Part shown: piece by piece, positions 29,358 to 38,022 of the stretch
Position numbering within the stretch: position 1 is the first letter of the stretch
Layout of the letters: each line of letters opens with the position of its first letter
Origin: Pectobacterium carotovorum
GTDB taxonomy: Bacteria; Pseudomonadota; Gammaproteobacteria; Enterobacterales; Enterobacteriaceae
Direction of reading: 5' to 3'
Assembly: GCA_016415585.1 (NCBI GenBank)
Contig: CP066552.1
Span: 1,612,001-1,676,000, forward strand
DNA length: 64,000 nucleotides
Made by a program: the position numbers and the translations under genes
Notes under the pieces: generated by a model
Databases searched by the model: none
What the model was told of the DNA's origin: nothing
Seen by the model: the letters and a program-made list of their open reading frames with translations, nothing else

Positions 29358-29842
29358 AGTATTTACCCTTATCAATACCCGTTATGTTTGAATATTGCTG
29401 TCCGACATTGACTCCCTCGTATCGCATTATTTTAGTGACACAGGCAGGGATGTAGCGGCAGTCGAAAATGGATTCTACATATCGATAATAATAATGATAG
29501 TTATTATTATTTCTCTTTCTTAAGGTTAAATTAAGGTTTCGATGAATGTGATATTTCGGTCATCACTTTATTTCAGCAGGTGTCGCGGTGTGAAAGGGGA
29601 TAAAACTACCTCGTAAAAACAGGTTGGTGCCACTGTGAAATTTATTTCATCGAATATGAGATATAACATCATGATTTAAAGAAACAAATCTTGATTCATC
29701 GTCTATATTTACTATGCAGGCTGTGAGTAGCGATACAATAAATGCACCGTATCTCTTCGGTGTCACGTGCGCTTGTCTGCAATGTAGGGCTAATTGACCG
29801 ACAAAAAAGTGACACAGCAACTGATATTCGGGGGATGGGATA
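29358..29842. other. Divergent regulatory region between fbpA and the PTS IIA gene
   Basis: This 485-base spacer has the Fur-type box (29490-29508) for the leftward fbp operon. It also has a perfect dyad TGAAATTTATTTCA at 29636-29649 whose regulator is unknown. The rest is AT-rich with no supportable gene. Confidence 0.45.
29490..29508. promoter_or_regulatory. Fur box of the ferric iron operon
   Basis: The 19-base sequence AATAATGATAGTTATTATT matches the Fur consensus GATAATGATAATCATTATC at 15 of 19 positions. It lies upstream of fbpA, so iron-dependent repression is expected. Confidence 0.75.
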
Positions 29843-30166
29843 ATGGATGTAGAAACGCGGATGATTGAGCTTATTGTTAAATCTGGCGAAACACGTTCCT
29901 GCGCAATGGAAGCACTGAGATCCGCTCGTCGAGGGGAGTGGGATCACGTCGATGAACTATTAAAAATGGCGGCGGTGGCGCTGAACCGGGCGCAGTTGAT
30001 CCAGACCGGATTTATTGGCAACCAGAGTAAGGAAAAAGCCAATATCGAACTTATCGTTGTACACGCGCAGGATCACCTGATGAATGCGATGCTGTGCCGT
30101 GAGCTGGCTGAAGAGATTATTGAACTCAGAAAAGAGGTCTCTGGCGTCAATCTCCACATGCGCTAG
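29843..30166 (+). CDS. Orphan PTS lactose/cellobiose-type IIA protein
   Basis: This 107-residue protein is a IIA subunit of the lactose/N,N'-diacetylchitobiose PTS family (ChbA/CelC type). It is a helical trimer that relays phosphate from HPr to a IIB. The motif IVVHAQDHLM carries the phosphorylated histidine (His74) and the metal-site Asp (Asp77). GGGGGATGGGATA provides the ribosome site. No IIB, IIC or hydrolase gene is adjacent, so its partners must be elsewhere or it acts as a regulatory subunit. Confidence 0.9.
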   Translation: MDVETRMIELIVKSGETRSCAMEALRSARRGEWDHVDELLKMAAVALNRAQLIQTGFIGNQSKEKANIELIVVHAQDHLMNAMLCRELAEEIIELRKEVSGVNLHMR

Positions 30167-30187
30167 CTGCATCGTTGAGCAAAGGGA

Positions 30188-30218
30188 AAAGCCATTCAGT
30201 TTCACGCTGAGTGGCTTT
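30188..30218 (+). terminator. Terminator after the PTS IIA gene
   Basis: A 12-base stem (AAAGCCATTCAG with CTGAGTGGCTTT, one wobble pair) with a seven-base loop lies about 20 bases after the stop and is followed by a short T-rich tail. Confidence 0.75.
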
Positions 30219-30267
30219 GCTGTTTCTACCCGCCGCTATTTTTTCTTATAGAGACGCTTTCCTTATG

Positions 30268-30745
30268 CTATTTCCCGTTTCCGTACTGCTCGTCGCTGAC
30301 TTTTTCCAGCCAGTCGACCGGGCTGCCGTTAAGTGACTCGGCAATGGCAATGTGCGTCATCGCGGTTTGTGCCGTCGCGCCGTGCCAGTGTTTTACACCT
30401 TCGGGTATCCAGACGATATCACCTTGATTGATCTCCTGAATGTCGCCGCTCCATTCCTGAAGCCAGCCCCGACCCTGCGTGACGATCAGCGTCTGACCGA
30501 GCGGATGGGTATGCCATGCGGTGCGTGCGCCGGGTTCAAAGGTGACCGTCGCGCCGCCAACCCGAGCGGGGGCGGTGCCCTGAAAGGGCGCATCAATACG
30601 AACGTTGCCGGAAAAATAGCTTTCCGGGCCAGGCTGGGACGGGCAGTGAACCACTGCGGGTAATTTTCAATTTTTCCTCCCTTTCGGCAATCGCAGCTGA
30701 GACTAACATGGATAACATCACGGCAGAGGCGGTAAGTCATCTCAT
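30268..30745 (-). pseudogene. Cupin-domain protein, broken by a stop and a frameshift
   Basis: The intact part (from about 30649 to 30268) encodes a single cupin with the metal motif [11 protein letters not shown] and [17 protein letters not shown], a common small cupin family. Its own frame lacks a good start. In another frame the family N terminus is visible: a GGAGG-preceded segment reads KITRSGSLP. Further upstream it reads LTASAVMLSMLVSAAIA, a signal peptide. A TGA at 30737-30739 follows ATG-AGA in that frame, and a frame change is needed near 30636-30649 to join the halves. So I infer one nonsense change and one indel in a formerly secreted cupin. Sequencing error could explain either. 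It is divergent from a LysR gene. Confidence 0.6.
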
Positions 30746-30898
30746 GGAAAGCGTAGCTGTTGTTGAAAAATTTGTAGTTACTGAAAGATTCGCTGTAATT
30801 GAACTATTCAGGGTTGGTGAAAGCTGAAAGACAGCGGCTGTGCAAAACGTTACTGCGATTTACGGAGAAGCACCAGAGGACAAAACCCGCAAGCGGCT

Positions 30899-30913
30899 AT
30901 GAATTATATTCAT
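30899..30913. promoter_or_regulatory. LysR-type operator candidate
   Basis: The sequence ATGAATTATATTCAT is a perfect dyad and contains TGAATTATATTCA, the T-N11-A pattern bound by LysR regulators. It lies between the divergent lysR-type gene (start 31031) and the cupin pseudogene, the classic position for such an operator. Confidence 0.6.
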
Positions 30914-30976
30914 TAATTACGCTGCGTAATGCAGGACGCTAAGTCCCGTCGCTGGTTTTCAGCGTGGTTTAATTAG

Positions 30977-31924
<948 letters not shown>

Positions 31925-32015
31925 CGATTGTGCTATTGGGCTGTGAGTCAGGCGATTAAAAAGCGTTTGAGATAGTTGGTTCCACCGACAAATTTTGAAT
32001 ATTCAAGGAAATGAA

Positions 32016-32402
32016 ATGTGTTCTGATAAGAATGGCGCACTTTTAGCGATTTTTTCTGGTGAGTTTAGCGTTAGCGACGATGCCTGGACATTGGACGCCG
32101 TGCGGTGGGGTTTCGTTGAGAAGAAAAAGATTATCGCCAGTTTGAAAGGGAAAATGGGGAGCGGCCCGTTTAATGCAGAGATCGAGCTATTATGGCGGGA
32201 AGAACTCGGTGACTATTTCGGCAGAGGTGAAATTACCTATGATAATTATCGCTCGGAATATAAAACCAATAGCTTCGCAATAAAAATCATGGCGTCAGAT
32301 ATTTATATAGAAGACGATGTTTGCGTTATTGACGATGCTGAGTGGCTGGAAAATGGCTACCCATATTCATTTTATGGCGATTTAGATCGGGTAGCGAATT
32401 GA
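32016..32402 (+). CDS. Uncharacterised 128-residue protein
   Basis: I do not recognise this protein. It is acidic and predicted soluble, with many aromatic residues and no signal peptide or membrane segment. It contains AIFSGEFSVSDDAWTLDAVRWGF and ends FYGDLDRVAN. The ATG at 32016 has AAGGAA upstream; a TTG seven codons earlier is possible. It is a single gene with a clear terminator. Its look (short, acidic, soluble) would fit an immunity or regulatory protein, but nothing in the context proves this. Confidence 0.65.
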   Translation: MCSDKNGALLAIFSGEFSVSDDAWTLDAVRWGFVEKKKIIASLKGKMGSGPFNAEIELLWREELGDYFGRGEITYDNYRSEYKTNSFAIKIMASDIYIEDDVCVIDDAEWLENGYPYSFYGDLDRVAN

Positions 32403-32405
32403 AGT

Positions 32406-32439
32406 AAATAGCGGTTATTTTCAATAATGACCGCTATTT
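32406..32439 (+). terminator. Terminator after the 128-residue gene
   Basis: A ten-base stem (AAATAGCGGT with ACCGCTATTT) is followed by TTTTCC. It lies four bases after the stop codon. Confidence 0.8.
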
Positions 32440-32768
32440 TTCCATCCTGCCATTCTACATTTCTCTGAATCAAATTCACGGTACAAGAAGCAGTCAAAAA
32501 CTGAACTGGACGTTACTGATCCTTATTCACATAACGCCTAAAGCGCTTGAACCTCATCATCCCTACAATCGTTAGCAAACTGAGCCTTAAGCGGTCCCTG
32601 CCATCGAGCTTTTACTACCGCATATTCGAACCGCGTAAGGGGCGAATGAATGTCAGAGAACCCTTCTCCTGCCTCGATCCCGTGGGGGGCGTTGGCCCTA
32701 TTATGTGACGGACATAAACACTGTACATACCGTTACACAGCAACGCTCATCATCGCAGATAAGCCTGG
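32440..32768. other. Gene-free stretch with a remnant-like segment before dlt
   Basis: This part of the 456-base gap upstream of the dlt operon is richer in GC than its surroundings between about 32530 and 32700. It is open for about 50 codons on both strands there, without start or ribosome site. It looks like a remnant or dispersed repeat at the edge of the accessory block. I cannot name it. Confidence 0.4.
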
Positions 32769-32776
32769 TATATAAT
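32769..32776 (+). promoter_or_regulatory. Candidate -10 element of the dlt operon
   Basis: The sequence TGGTATATAAT contains an extended -10 (TG-N-TATATA) and also TATAAT at 32771-32776. No good -35 is seen at the usual distance. A weak PhoP-like repeat (TGTTTA-AAATT-TGTGAA) lies downstream on the - strand at 32815-32831. The promoter would give a leader of about 75 bases before dltD. Confidence 0.4.
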
Positions 32777-32858
32777 CCCAAAAAACAGGGATCGATTTAC
32801 CGTGAAGATAAAAATTCACAAATTTTAAACAATAAATATTATGTAGCCTTACTTTATA

Positions 32859-33995
32859 ATGAAAACCAAAAATACTCTCTGCTTACATATCCTGATGGCT
32901 ACCCTTGCCATCCTGTTTCTTAGCGTTCCCCCGCTAGTGGCGAGCATTGATCCGGCACTAACGTTCCAGCCTCTGATTAACACAATGGAAGGGACGGCAA
33001 AAGAACAAAAGGAAAAAATTGCCACCATTTCCCATGCCTTACAGGGGAATGCGATTTTCTTTCTTGGAGCTTCTGAGGTTTCGACATCTGAAGACGAACA
33101 TTACGCGGTATATAATTACTTTAATAACCAGCTACATCGTCCGGTCGTGGCCTATGGCGATAGCTATGTCGATAGCGTCACACATTTTTTACTGCTCTCG
33201 CGCTTTAAAAACGATCTTAATGCTAACAGTAAGGTTGTTTTGCTGCTTGCGCCCGATAGTTTTTATTCAGACGGTATTCCCCCGGCCATTTTTGCCAACA
33301 ATTTCCCTGCACCTGTTTTTAATCCGCTGATGAAGGATGAGCAGGCGCGTCCCTTTTTGGTCAATTATCTACAACATATCGATAAAGAAGAGATAAGCCA
33401 TTTAACCTTCGGCCAAATGAAGGTCTATGGTTGGGATCCGCAAATTATCTGGCAGGAAGTGAGTTATCAATTTGCTAATTTCTGCGAGCTGATAAAAAAC
33501 GACTGGTTGGCGATGCTACATATTGTCCCTCAGCCTGCACAACGGTGGCCTCAGCAGCCAACGTCCAACATGACTCCCGACTGGAATCGCGAGTTGGCGC
33601 AGGCTCATGTAATGAACCAGTCTCGTCAGCAAAGTGCAGAGACATTGTGGATGGATAAATCTGTGTTTGCAGACGATCAAACGCCGGAAGAGTGGGATAA
33701 CGCACCGATTGTTCCGGCGCAGATGGAAGTATTACGGGCGACGATCCAACTGCTGAAAGCGCGCAATGCCCAGTTTGTGGTCATTGTTGATCCGATTAAT
33801 CCGTGGGCGATTAATAACTCCCAGAAATTCCAGCCAGTCGACAGCCAGATCAGGTCGATGCTGGAAGAAAATCAGGTTCGTTATTTTGATATGTATGCGC
33901 AGCCTTATCAGAACGGCTGGAATTGGGATCGCCTGCATCCAACTGAACCAGCATGGGTCGCGATGGATCAATTTATTGCGGAGAGTTTTAAATGA
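32859..33995 (+). CDS. dltD: DltD-like D-alanyl transfer protein
   Basis: This 378-residue protein has an N-terminal membrane anchor (about residues 8-30) and an extracytoplasmic SGNH-hydrolase-like domain. The nucleophile motif is FFLGASEVS (Ser72), and Asp357/His360 of WDRLHPTEPAW complete the triad. In Gram-positive bacteria DltD works with DltB/DltX to place D-alanine on teichoic acid. Here it opens a dltD-X-B-A-C operon in a Gram-negative, so the acceptor must be another envelope polymer. Its stop overlaps the dltX-like start. Confidence 0.88.
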   Translation: MKTKNTLCLHILMATLAILFLSVPPLVASIDPALTFQPLINTMEGTAKEQKEKIATISHALQGNAIFFLGASEVSTSEDEHYAVYNYFNNQLHRPVVAYGDSYVDSVTHFLLLSRFKNDLNANSKVVLLLAPDSFYSDGIPPAIFANNFPAPVFNPLMKDEQARPFLVNYLQHIDKEEISHLTFGQMKVYGWDPQIIWQEVSYQFANFCELIKNDWLAMLHIVPQPAQRWPQQPTSNMTPDWNRELAQAHVMNQSRQQSAETLWMDKSVFADDQTPEEWDNAPIVPAQMEVLRATIQLLKARNAQFVVIVDPINPWAINNSQKFQPVDSQIRSMLEENQVRYFDMYAQPYQNGWNWDRLHPTEPAWVAMDQFIAESFK

Positions 33996-34114
33996 TGAAA
34001 ACCGCCATTCGCCTTTTTTTCCTTTATCTCTTTCTGGCAGTCACCATTGTCGCGTGGACCTCTGTTGATGAAAGCATGAGTTTAAAAGTGCATTTTGAAT
34101 ATCAAAAATTCTGA
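33992..34114 (+). CDS. dltX: DltX-like small membrane peptide
   Basis: This short ORF encodes 39-40 residues: a charged start, one hydrophobic helix (FFLYLFLAVTIVAW) and a C terminus HFEYQKF. The last six residues fit the F-x-Y-x-x-F motif known at the C terminus of Gram-positive DltX. In those proteins the tyrosine is reported to carry D-alanine during transfer across the membrane with DltB. The start ATG (33992 or 33995) overlaps the dltD stop, and dltB follows eight bases after the stop. Position, topology and motif together support DltX. Confidence 0.8.
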   Translation: MMKTAIRLFFLYLFLAVTIVAWTSVDESMSLKVHFEYQKF

Positions 34115-34121
34115 AGGATGA

Positions 34122-35243
34122 ATGATGTACAGCTCCGGAATGTTTTTTTTCCTTCTGTTTTCATCAGCATTATTGTTTGCGCTGGTTAATCGCGTATTCA
34201 GTTATCGGCTGACGTATTTATCCGCCTTTTCCGTATTGGCGGTATTCGGCTGGGGGTATATTTTCCAGGGGGATTACGTTGTTCCCGTGGCCGTGTTCCT
34301 GAGTTTTTATGTTCTCGTCACCTTAAAAGAGAAAGGGTGGTTAAAAACCTGGCAAGCGGTCAGCCTGACGCTGTTGCCGCTGTTTTTGGTGAAATTACAC
34401 CTCAACAACCACTGGGGCATGATCGGCCTGTCCTTTATGACCTTCCGCGCCATTGATGTGCTGCTTTATCGCAGCAAAAAAGATGGCCATAACGTCCTGC
34501 ATTACTTCTGCTACCTCTTTATGCCTTTTATTATTCTGGCTGGCCCGATGTATCGCTGGCGGACATGGGTGAATGACATTAATAAACCGGTCTTCATTAT
34601 TACCCGTGAGCAGTTTTTAGTGGCGATGGAGCAAATTTTCACCGGTATTATCCAGAAGTTCCTATTCGCCATGCTGATCAATAATCTGGTTATTGAGTCG
34701 TGGAGCCAGCGCCCGTTTACATTAAGCGTGGGGGTCATGATGTCGCTGGCCTATAGCGCCTACCTTTACTTTGATTTTGCCGGTTACAGCAATATGGCTA
34801 TCGGAGCAGGGCGCTTATTTGGCCTGAACATCCCAGAGAACTTCAATATGCCTATTCTGGCGAAAAACCCGCAGGACTTCTGGCGACGCTTCCACATCAG
34901 CCTGTCTGAATGGCTGAGGGATGTGGTCTTTATGCCAATTTATATGAATCTGATGAAGCTCGACTTTTTCCGACAGAACAAAACATTGGCGCAGAATATT
35001 GGCATCTTCTGCACCCTGTTTTGTATGGGGGCATGGAACGGGCTCGAACGACACTATGTCATTAGCGGCGCGCTGTTTGGCGCTATTTCCGTTGCTCACA
35101 ACATGCTGCAGTGGTCAGCCAAACGCAGTCCTGCGCTGAGCAGTTGTCTACATCATCCGGTTATTGTGTTCATCGGTCGCATTCTGACGCTGGCAAGCGC
35201 TGCGGCCTCCCTCTACATCTTTAGCGGAATGTCTCCTCTATGA
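34122..35243 (+). CDS. dltB: DltB-like MBOAT D-alanyl transferase
   Basis: This is a 373-residue polytopic membrane O-acyltransferase of the MBOAT family, expected to take D-alanine from DltC and export it via DltX. Family landmarks include YSAYLYFDFAGYSNMAIGAGRLFG and NPQDFWRRFHISLSEWLRDVVF, with the first conserved His at 258. At the second conserved site, where MBOAT proteins have W-H-G, this protein has W-N-G (Asn306). It overlaps dltA by four bases. AAGGA precedes the tandem ATG start. Confidence 0.9.
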   Translation: MMYSSGMFFFLLFSSALLFALVNRVFSYRLTYLSAFSVLAVFGWGYIFQGDYVVPVAVFLSFYVLVTLKEKGWLKTWQAVSLTLLPLFLVKLHLNNHWGMIGLSFMTFRAIDVLLYRSKKDGHNVLHYFCYLFMPFIILAGPMYRWRTWVNDINKPVFIITREQFLVAMEQIFTGIIQKFLFAMLINNLVIESWSQRPFTLSVGVMMSLAYSAYLYFDFAGYSNMAIGAGRLFGLNIPENFNMPILAKNPQDFWRRFHISLSEWLRDVVFMPIYMNLMKLDFFRQNKTLAQNIGIFCTLFCMGAWNGLERHYVISGALFGAISVAHNMLQWSAKRSPALSSCLHHPVIVFIGRILTLASAAASLYIFSGMSPL

Positions 35244-36679
35244 ACCTTCACTCAGAGCTTCAGGAACTGCAAGATTTCCTCCGGGCGGCATTACTCGACC
35301 CCGCGAACCCAGATCAGTTGGCGATTAGCGGAAGCGATGACGCGATGACCTGGCAACAACTCTCTGTCGCCGTTACCGACTGGTCTGATCGCTATCAGCA
35401 TTGTCGGCAGCCTGCTGGCTCGCCAGTTGTGTTGTACGGACATCAGCAGGCCGAGTTTGCCGTGGCAATCTATAGCTGTCTGCTACACAACATTCCGTAT
35501 ATCCCGGTGGATTGCATCTATCCGCAGGAGCGGCTCAACGAGATTTGCCACCTGGCAAGTGCGCCTTATTATTACGATGTGGCGACCAGACAGTTCATTG
35601 CTACCGGTGAGGCGGGTCAGGCGCTGGTCGAACAGGATCTCGCCTATATCATGTTCACCTCGGGCAGCACCGGAAAACCCAAAGGGGTGCAGATCGGGCG
35701 TGAAAGCCTGTGGCATTTCATGAAGTGGGTGCGCGAGGACTTTGCGCTGCCTGACGTGCCCGTGCTGATGAACCATGCTGTGTTCAGCTTCGATCTCTCT
35801 CTGATCCCGCTGCTGGCGAATCTGGCAACTGGAGGGCACATTGTTCTGAATGCGAAAGAGGATATCGCGACAGAAAACTGGCTCGACCGCCTGAAAGACA
35901 ACGGCGTTTCCGTCTGGGTTTCAACGCCCTCTTTCGCCTACCAGAGGCTGCTCTCTCCCCAGTTCAACAGTGAATATTTACCTGAGCTCAACGTCTTCGT
36001 GTTCATTGGCGAAGTGCTCAACAAGGCGCTGGTAAAACAGTTACGCCGCCGCTTCCCACACGCCAAAATTCTCAACTCCTATGGCCCAACGGAAGCCACT
36101 ATCGCGACCACCGTCATAGAAATTACCGATGAAATCCTGCACAGTGAAAACGACCTGCTGCCGGTTGGCGCGATGATGCCGGACTCCAGAATGGAAATTA
36201 CGTCTGAGGGTGAGCTGATCATTTGGGGCAAAAACGTGATGCGTGGCTACCTCGGGCTCGCGAAAGAGAATGCGGAAAAATTGCTACACCGGGAAAGCGA
36301 AGCATTCCGCGGTTACAGAACAGGAGATCTGGGCTACGAGCCCGCGGATGGGCTGCTGTACTGTCAGGGTCGTAATGACAGCCAGATCAAACTGAATGGC
36401 TACCGTATTGAAATTAACGAGATTGAAAATCGTCTGCTGGCGATATCCGACATCAGCGAAGCGGTTGTTCTGCCGCTGATGAAATCGGGCGGCGGCGTTT
36501 TGCGCATCGCGGCATTCTGCGTAACGAACTTAGCGCCAGAAGCGATTAAAACGTCGCTCTCGAAGGTGATTCCTCCCTACATGGTGCCTTCCCAAATCAT
36601 TATCAAAGATGCGTTGCCGCTTAATCCTAACGGCAAAATCGACCGTAAGCTGCTGGATACCCACGCCCGCACGATCTAA
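35240..36679 (+). CDS. dltA: D-alanine--carrier protein ligase DltA
   Basis: DltA activates D-alanine with ATP and loads it on the carrier DltC in the cytoplasm. The 479-residue adenylation enzyme shows the A3 loop TSGSTGKPKG at 140-149. It also has NSYGPTEATIATTV (A5), GYRTGDLG (A7) and the catalytic lysine in NPNGKIDRK near the C terminus. Its length and its placement with DltB/C/D favour DltA over a nonribosomal peptide synthetase module. It overlaps dltB by four bases and is followed by dltC. Confidence 0.92.
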   Translation: MNLHSELQELQDFLRAALLDPANPDQLAISGSDDAMTWQQLSVAVTDWSDRYQHCRQPAGSPVVLYGHQQAEFAVAIYSCLLHNIPYIPVDCIYPQERLNEICHLASAPYYYDVATRQFIATGEAGQALVEQDLAYIMFTSGSTGKPKGVQIGRESLWHFMKWVREDFALPDVPVLMNHAVFSFDLSLIPLLANLATGGHIVLNAKEDIATENWLDRLKDNGVSVWVSTPSFAYQRLLSPQFNSEYLPELNVFVFIGEVLNKALVKQLRRRFPHAKILNSYGPTEATIATTVIEITDEILHSENDLLPVGAMMPDSRMEITSEGELIIWGKNVMRGYLGLAKENAEKLLHRESEAFRGYRTGDLGYEPADGLLYCQGRNDSQIKLNGYRIEINEIENRLLAISDISEAVVLPLMKSGGGVLRIAAFCVTNLAPEAIKTSLSKVIPPYMVPSQIIIKDALPLNPNGKIDRKLLDTHARTI

Positions 36680-36692
36680 TTACTCAGGAAAA

Positions 36693-36917
36693 ATGATGGA
36701 ACAAGAAATACTCGCGCTGTTTGAAAAAATTTTATCCCGTAAAGTGGGCTTTAACGATGAGCTGATTGAGTCCGATATTCTCGACTCTATTCTGGCGGTC
36801 GATCTGGTGCTGGAAGTGCAGGATGTTTATGGCTGCGTGATTCCACCAACCGAAGTTGCCACCGTTCTGAAGACCCCGGCGGAGCTGGCCCGCTACATTG
36901 AAGAAAACCGCGGCTAA
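36693..36917 (+). CDS. dltC: D-alanyl carrier protein DltC
   Basis: This 74-residue acyl-carrier-type protein carries D-alanine on a phosphopantetheine arm. The attachment serine is Ser32 in SDILDSILAVDL. Four-helix carrier features are visible and the length equals Gram-positive DltC. The start is one of two adjacent ATG codons (36693 or 36696) after CAGGAA; the longer open frame from 36609 lies inside dltA and is not credible. It is the last dlt gene, followed by a terminator. Confidence 0.92.
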   Translation: MMEQEILALFEKILSRKVGFNDELIESDILDSILAVDLVLEVQDVYGCVIPPTEVATVLKTPAELARYIEENRG

Positions 36918-36951
36918 GCCTGAAACGGCGACGGTTTTGCACGATTCAAAG

Positions 36952-36980
36952 ACTCTGGATGCGTTTATCCGGGGTTTTTT
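36952..36980 (+). terminator. Terminator after dltC
   Basis: A nine-base stem (ACTCTGGAT with ATCCGGGGT, two G-U pairs) with a six-base loop is followed by TTTTTT. It closes the dlt operon, so the next two genes are probably a separate transcript. Confidence 0.8.
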
Positions 36981-37143
36981 ATGGGTTTTTATTAAGGTCT
37001 ATTATCTATTGGTGAAAAATAGGGAGGAGTGATTCTATATTCAAATCATCCTAATTATTATAATTGTATCCGTGGTGTTGAATATTTGTTGCCGATATTA
37101 TCTGAAAGATCTTTCAACAATGGATAATACACGGAGACGTAAA

Positions 37144-38022
37144 ATGGACGCATTCACTTTAGAAGATCGATTTAATTATCAGCCTTTAATCAACTCTCAA
37201 GGTGAAACCTGTCATTTTGGTGTTCGTATTGAGCCTAAACAGTCAGGCGTACATATTGGCGAGTTATCACCTACCTGGCTGCGTACACTGGTAGAAAATC
37301 AGCAATTAGTCATACTGCGGGGCTTTGATAGCTTTACGAGTGCAGAAAATTTAACAACATACTGTTCCGCCATTGGCGACATCATGCAATGGCCGTTTGG
37401 AGCCGTGTTGGAACTGGTTGAAAAACCCGATGCTACCGACCATATTTTTGCTAACAACTATGTCCCCCTGCATTGGGACGGCATGTACCTGAAAACCGTG
37501 CCTGAACTACAAGTTTTTCAATGCGTATCAGCGATTGGCGAAGATCAGGGAGGGCGCACCACGTTTTCGAGTACCACTGCGGCGTTACGCCTGGCATCAC
37601 CGGAAACCAAAGCATTGTGGCAGCGTGCAACTGGTCAGTATCAGCGCGCAGTCGAGCTATACAGCAGTACCGCACAGGCTCCTATTATTGAACAACACCC
37701 CTACCGCACTCATCCCGTGATTCGTTTTTGTGAGCCACCGATTGCTGGCGATAAAGAATTCTTGAACCCATCGACTTATCACTTCTCTGGTATTGAACCT
37801 GAAGAGCAAGAACAATTACTCAGCAGCTTGCAAGACGCCTTATATGATCCACGGGTTTATTATGCTCATCAGTGGCAAAGCGGTGATATTGCGATTGCAG
37901 ATAACTACTCGTTATTACACGGCCGCGAATCTTATACCAGCCAGAGTGGTCGTCATCTCCGCCGGGTGCATATCCATGCTAAACAGCCACTGAATAACCC
38001 ACATTTGGTGCAGCCGTCATGA
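37144..38022 (+). CDS. TauD/TfdA-family Fe(II)/2-oxoglutarate dioxygenase
   Basis: This is a 292-residue non-heme iron oxygenase. The metal triad is visible as His110 and Asp112 in YVPLHWDGMY and a distal His259 in SLLHGRESY, with an Arg-rich 2-oxoglutarate site after it. The stretch LHWDGMY...PELQVFQCVSA recalls PvcB/IsnB-type dioxygenases of isonitrile pathways, but no isonitrile synthase gene is adjacent, so the substrate is unknown. The ATG at 37144 has GGAG upstream. It overlaps the monooxygenase gene by four bases, forming a two-gene unit. Confidence 0.85.
   Translation: MDAFTLEDRFNYQPLINSQGETCHFGVRIEPKQSGVHIGELSPTWLRTLVENQQLVILRGFDSFTSAENLTTYCSAIGDIMQWPFGAVLELVEKPDATDHIFANNYVPLHWDGMYLKTVPELQVFQCVSAIGEDQGGRTTFSSTTAALRLASPETKALWQRATGQYQRAVELYSSTAQAPIIEQHPYRTHPVIRFCEPPIAGDKEFLNPSTYHFSGIEPEEQEQLLSSLQDALYDPRVYYAHQWQSGDIAIADNYSLLHGRESYTSQSGRHLRRVHIHAKQPLNNPHLVQPS

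Noticed and set aside
32705..32923. 72-codon frame overlapping the dltD start
   Set aside because: It covers the candidate promoter and the start of dltD in another frame, has no ribosome site and shows no recognisable pattern.
35240..36917. Adenylation enzyme plus carrier as part of a nonribosomal peptide synthetase
   Set aside because: The stand-alone 479- and 74-residue proteins lie with DltB, DltD and a DltX-like peptide; no condensation or thioesterase domain is present.
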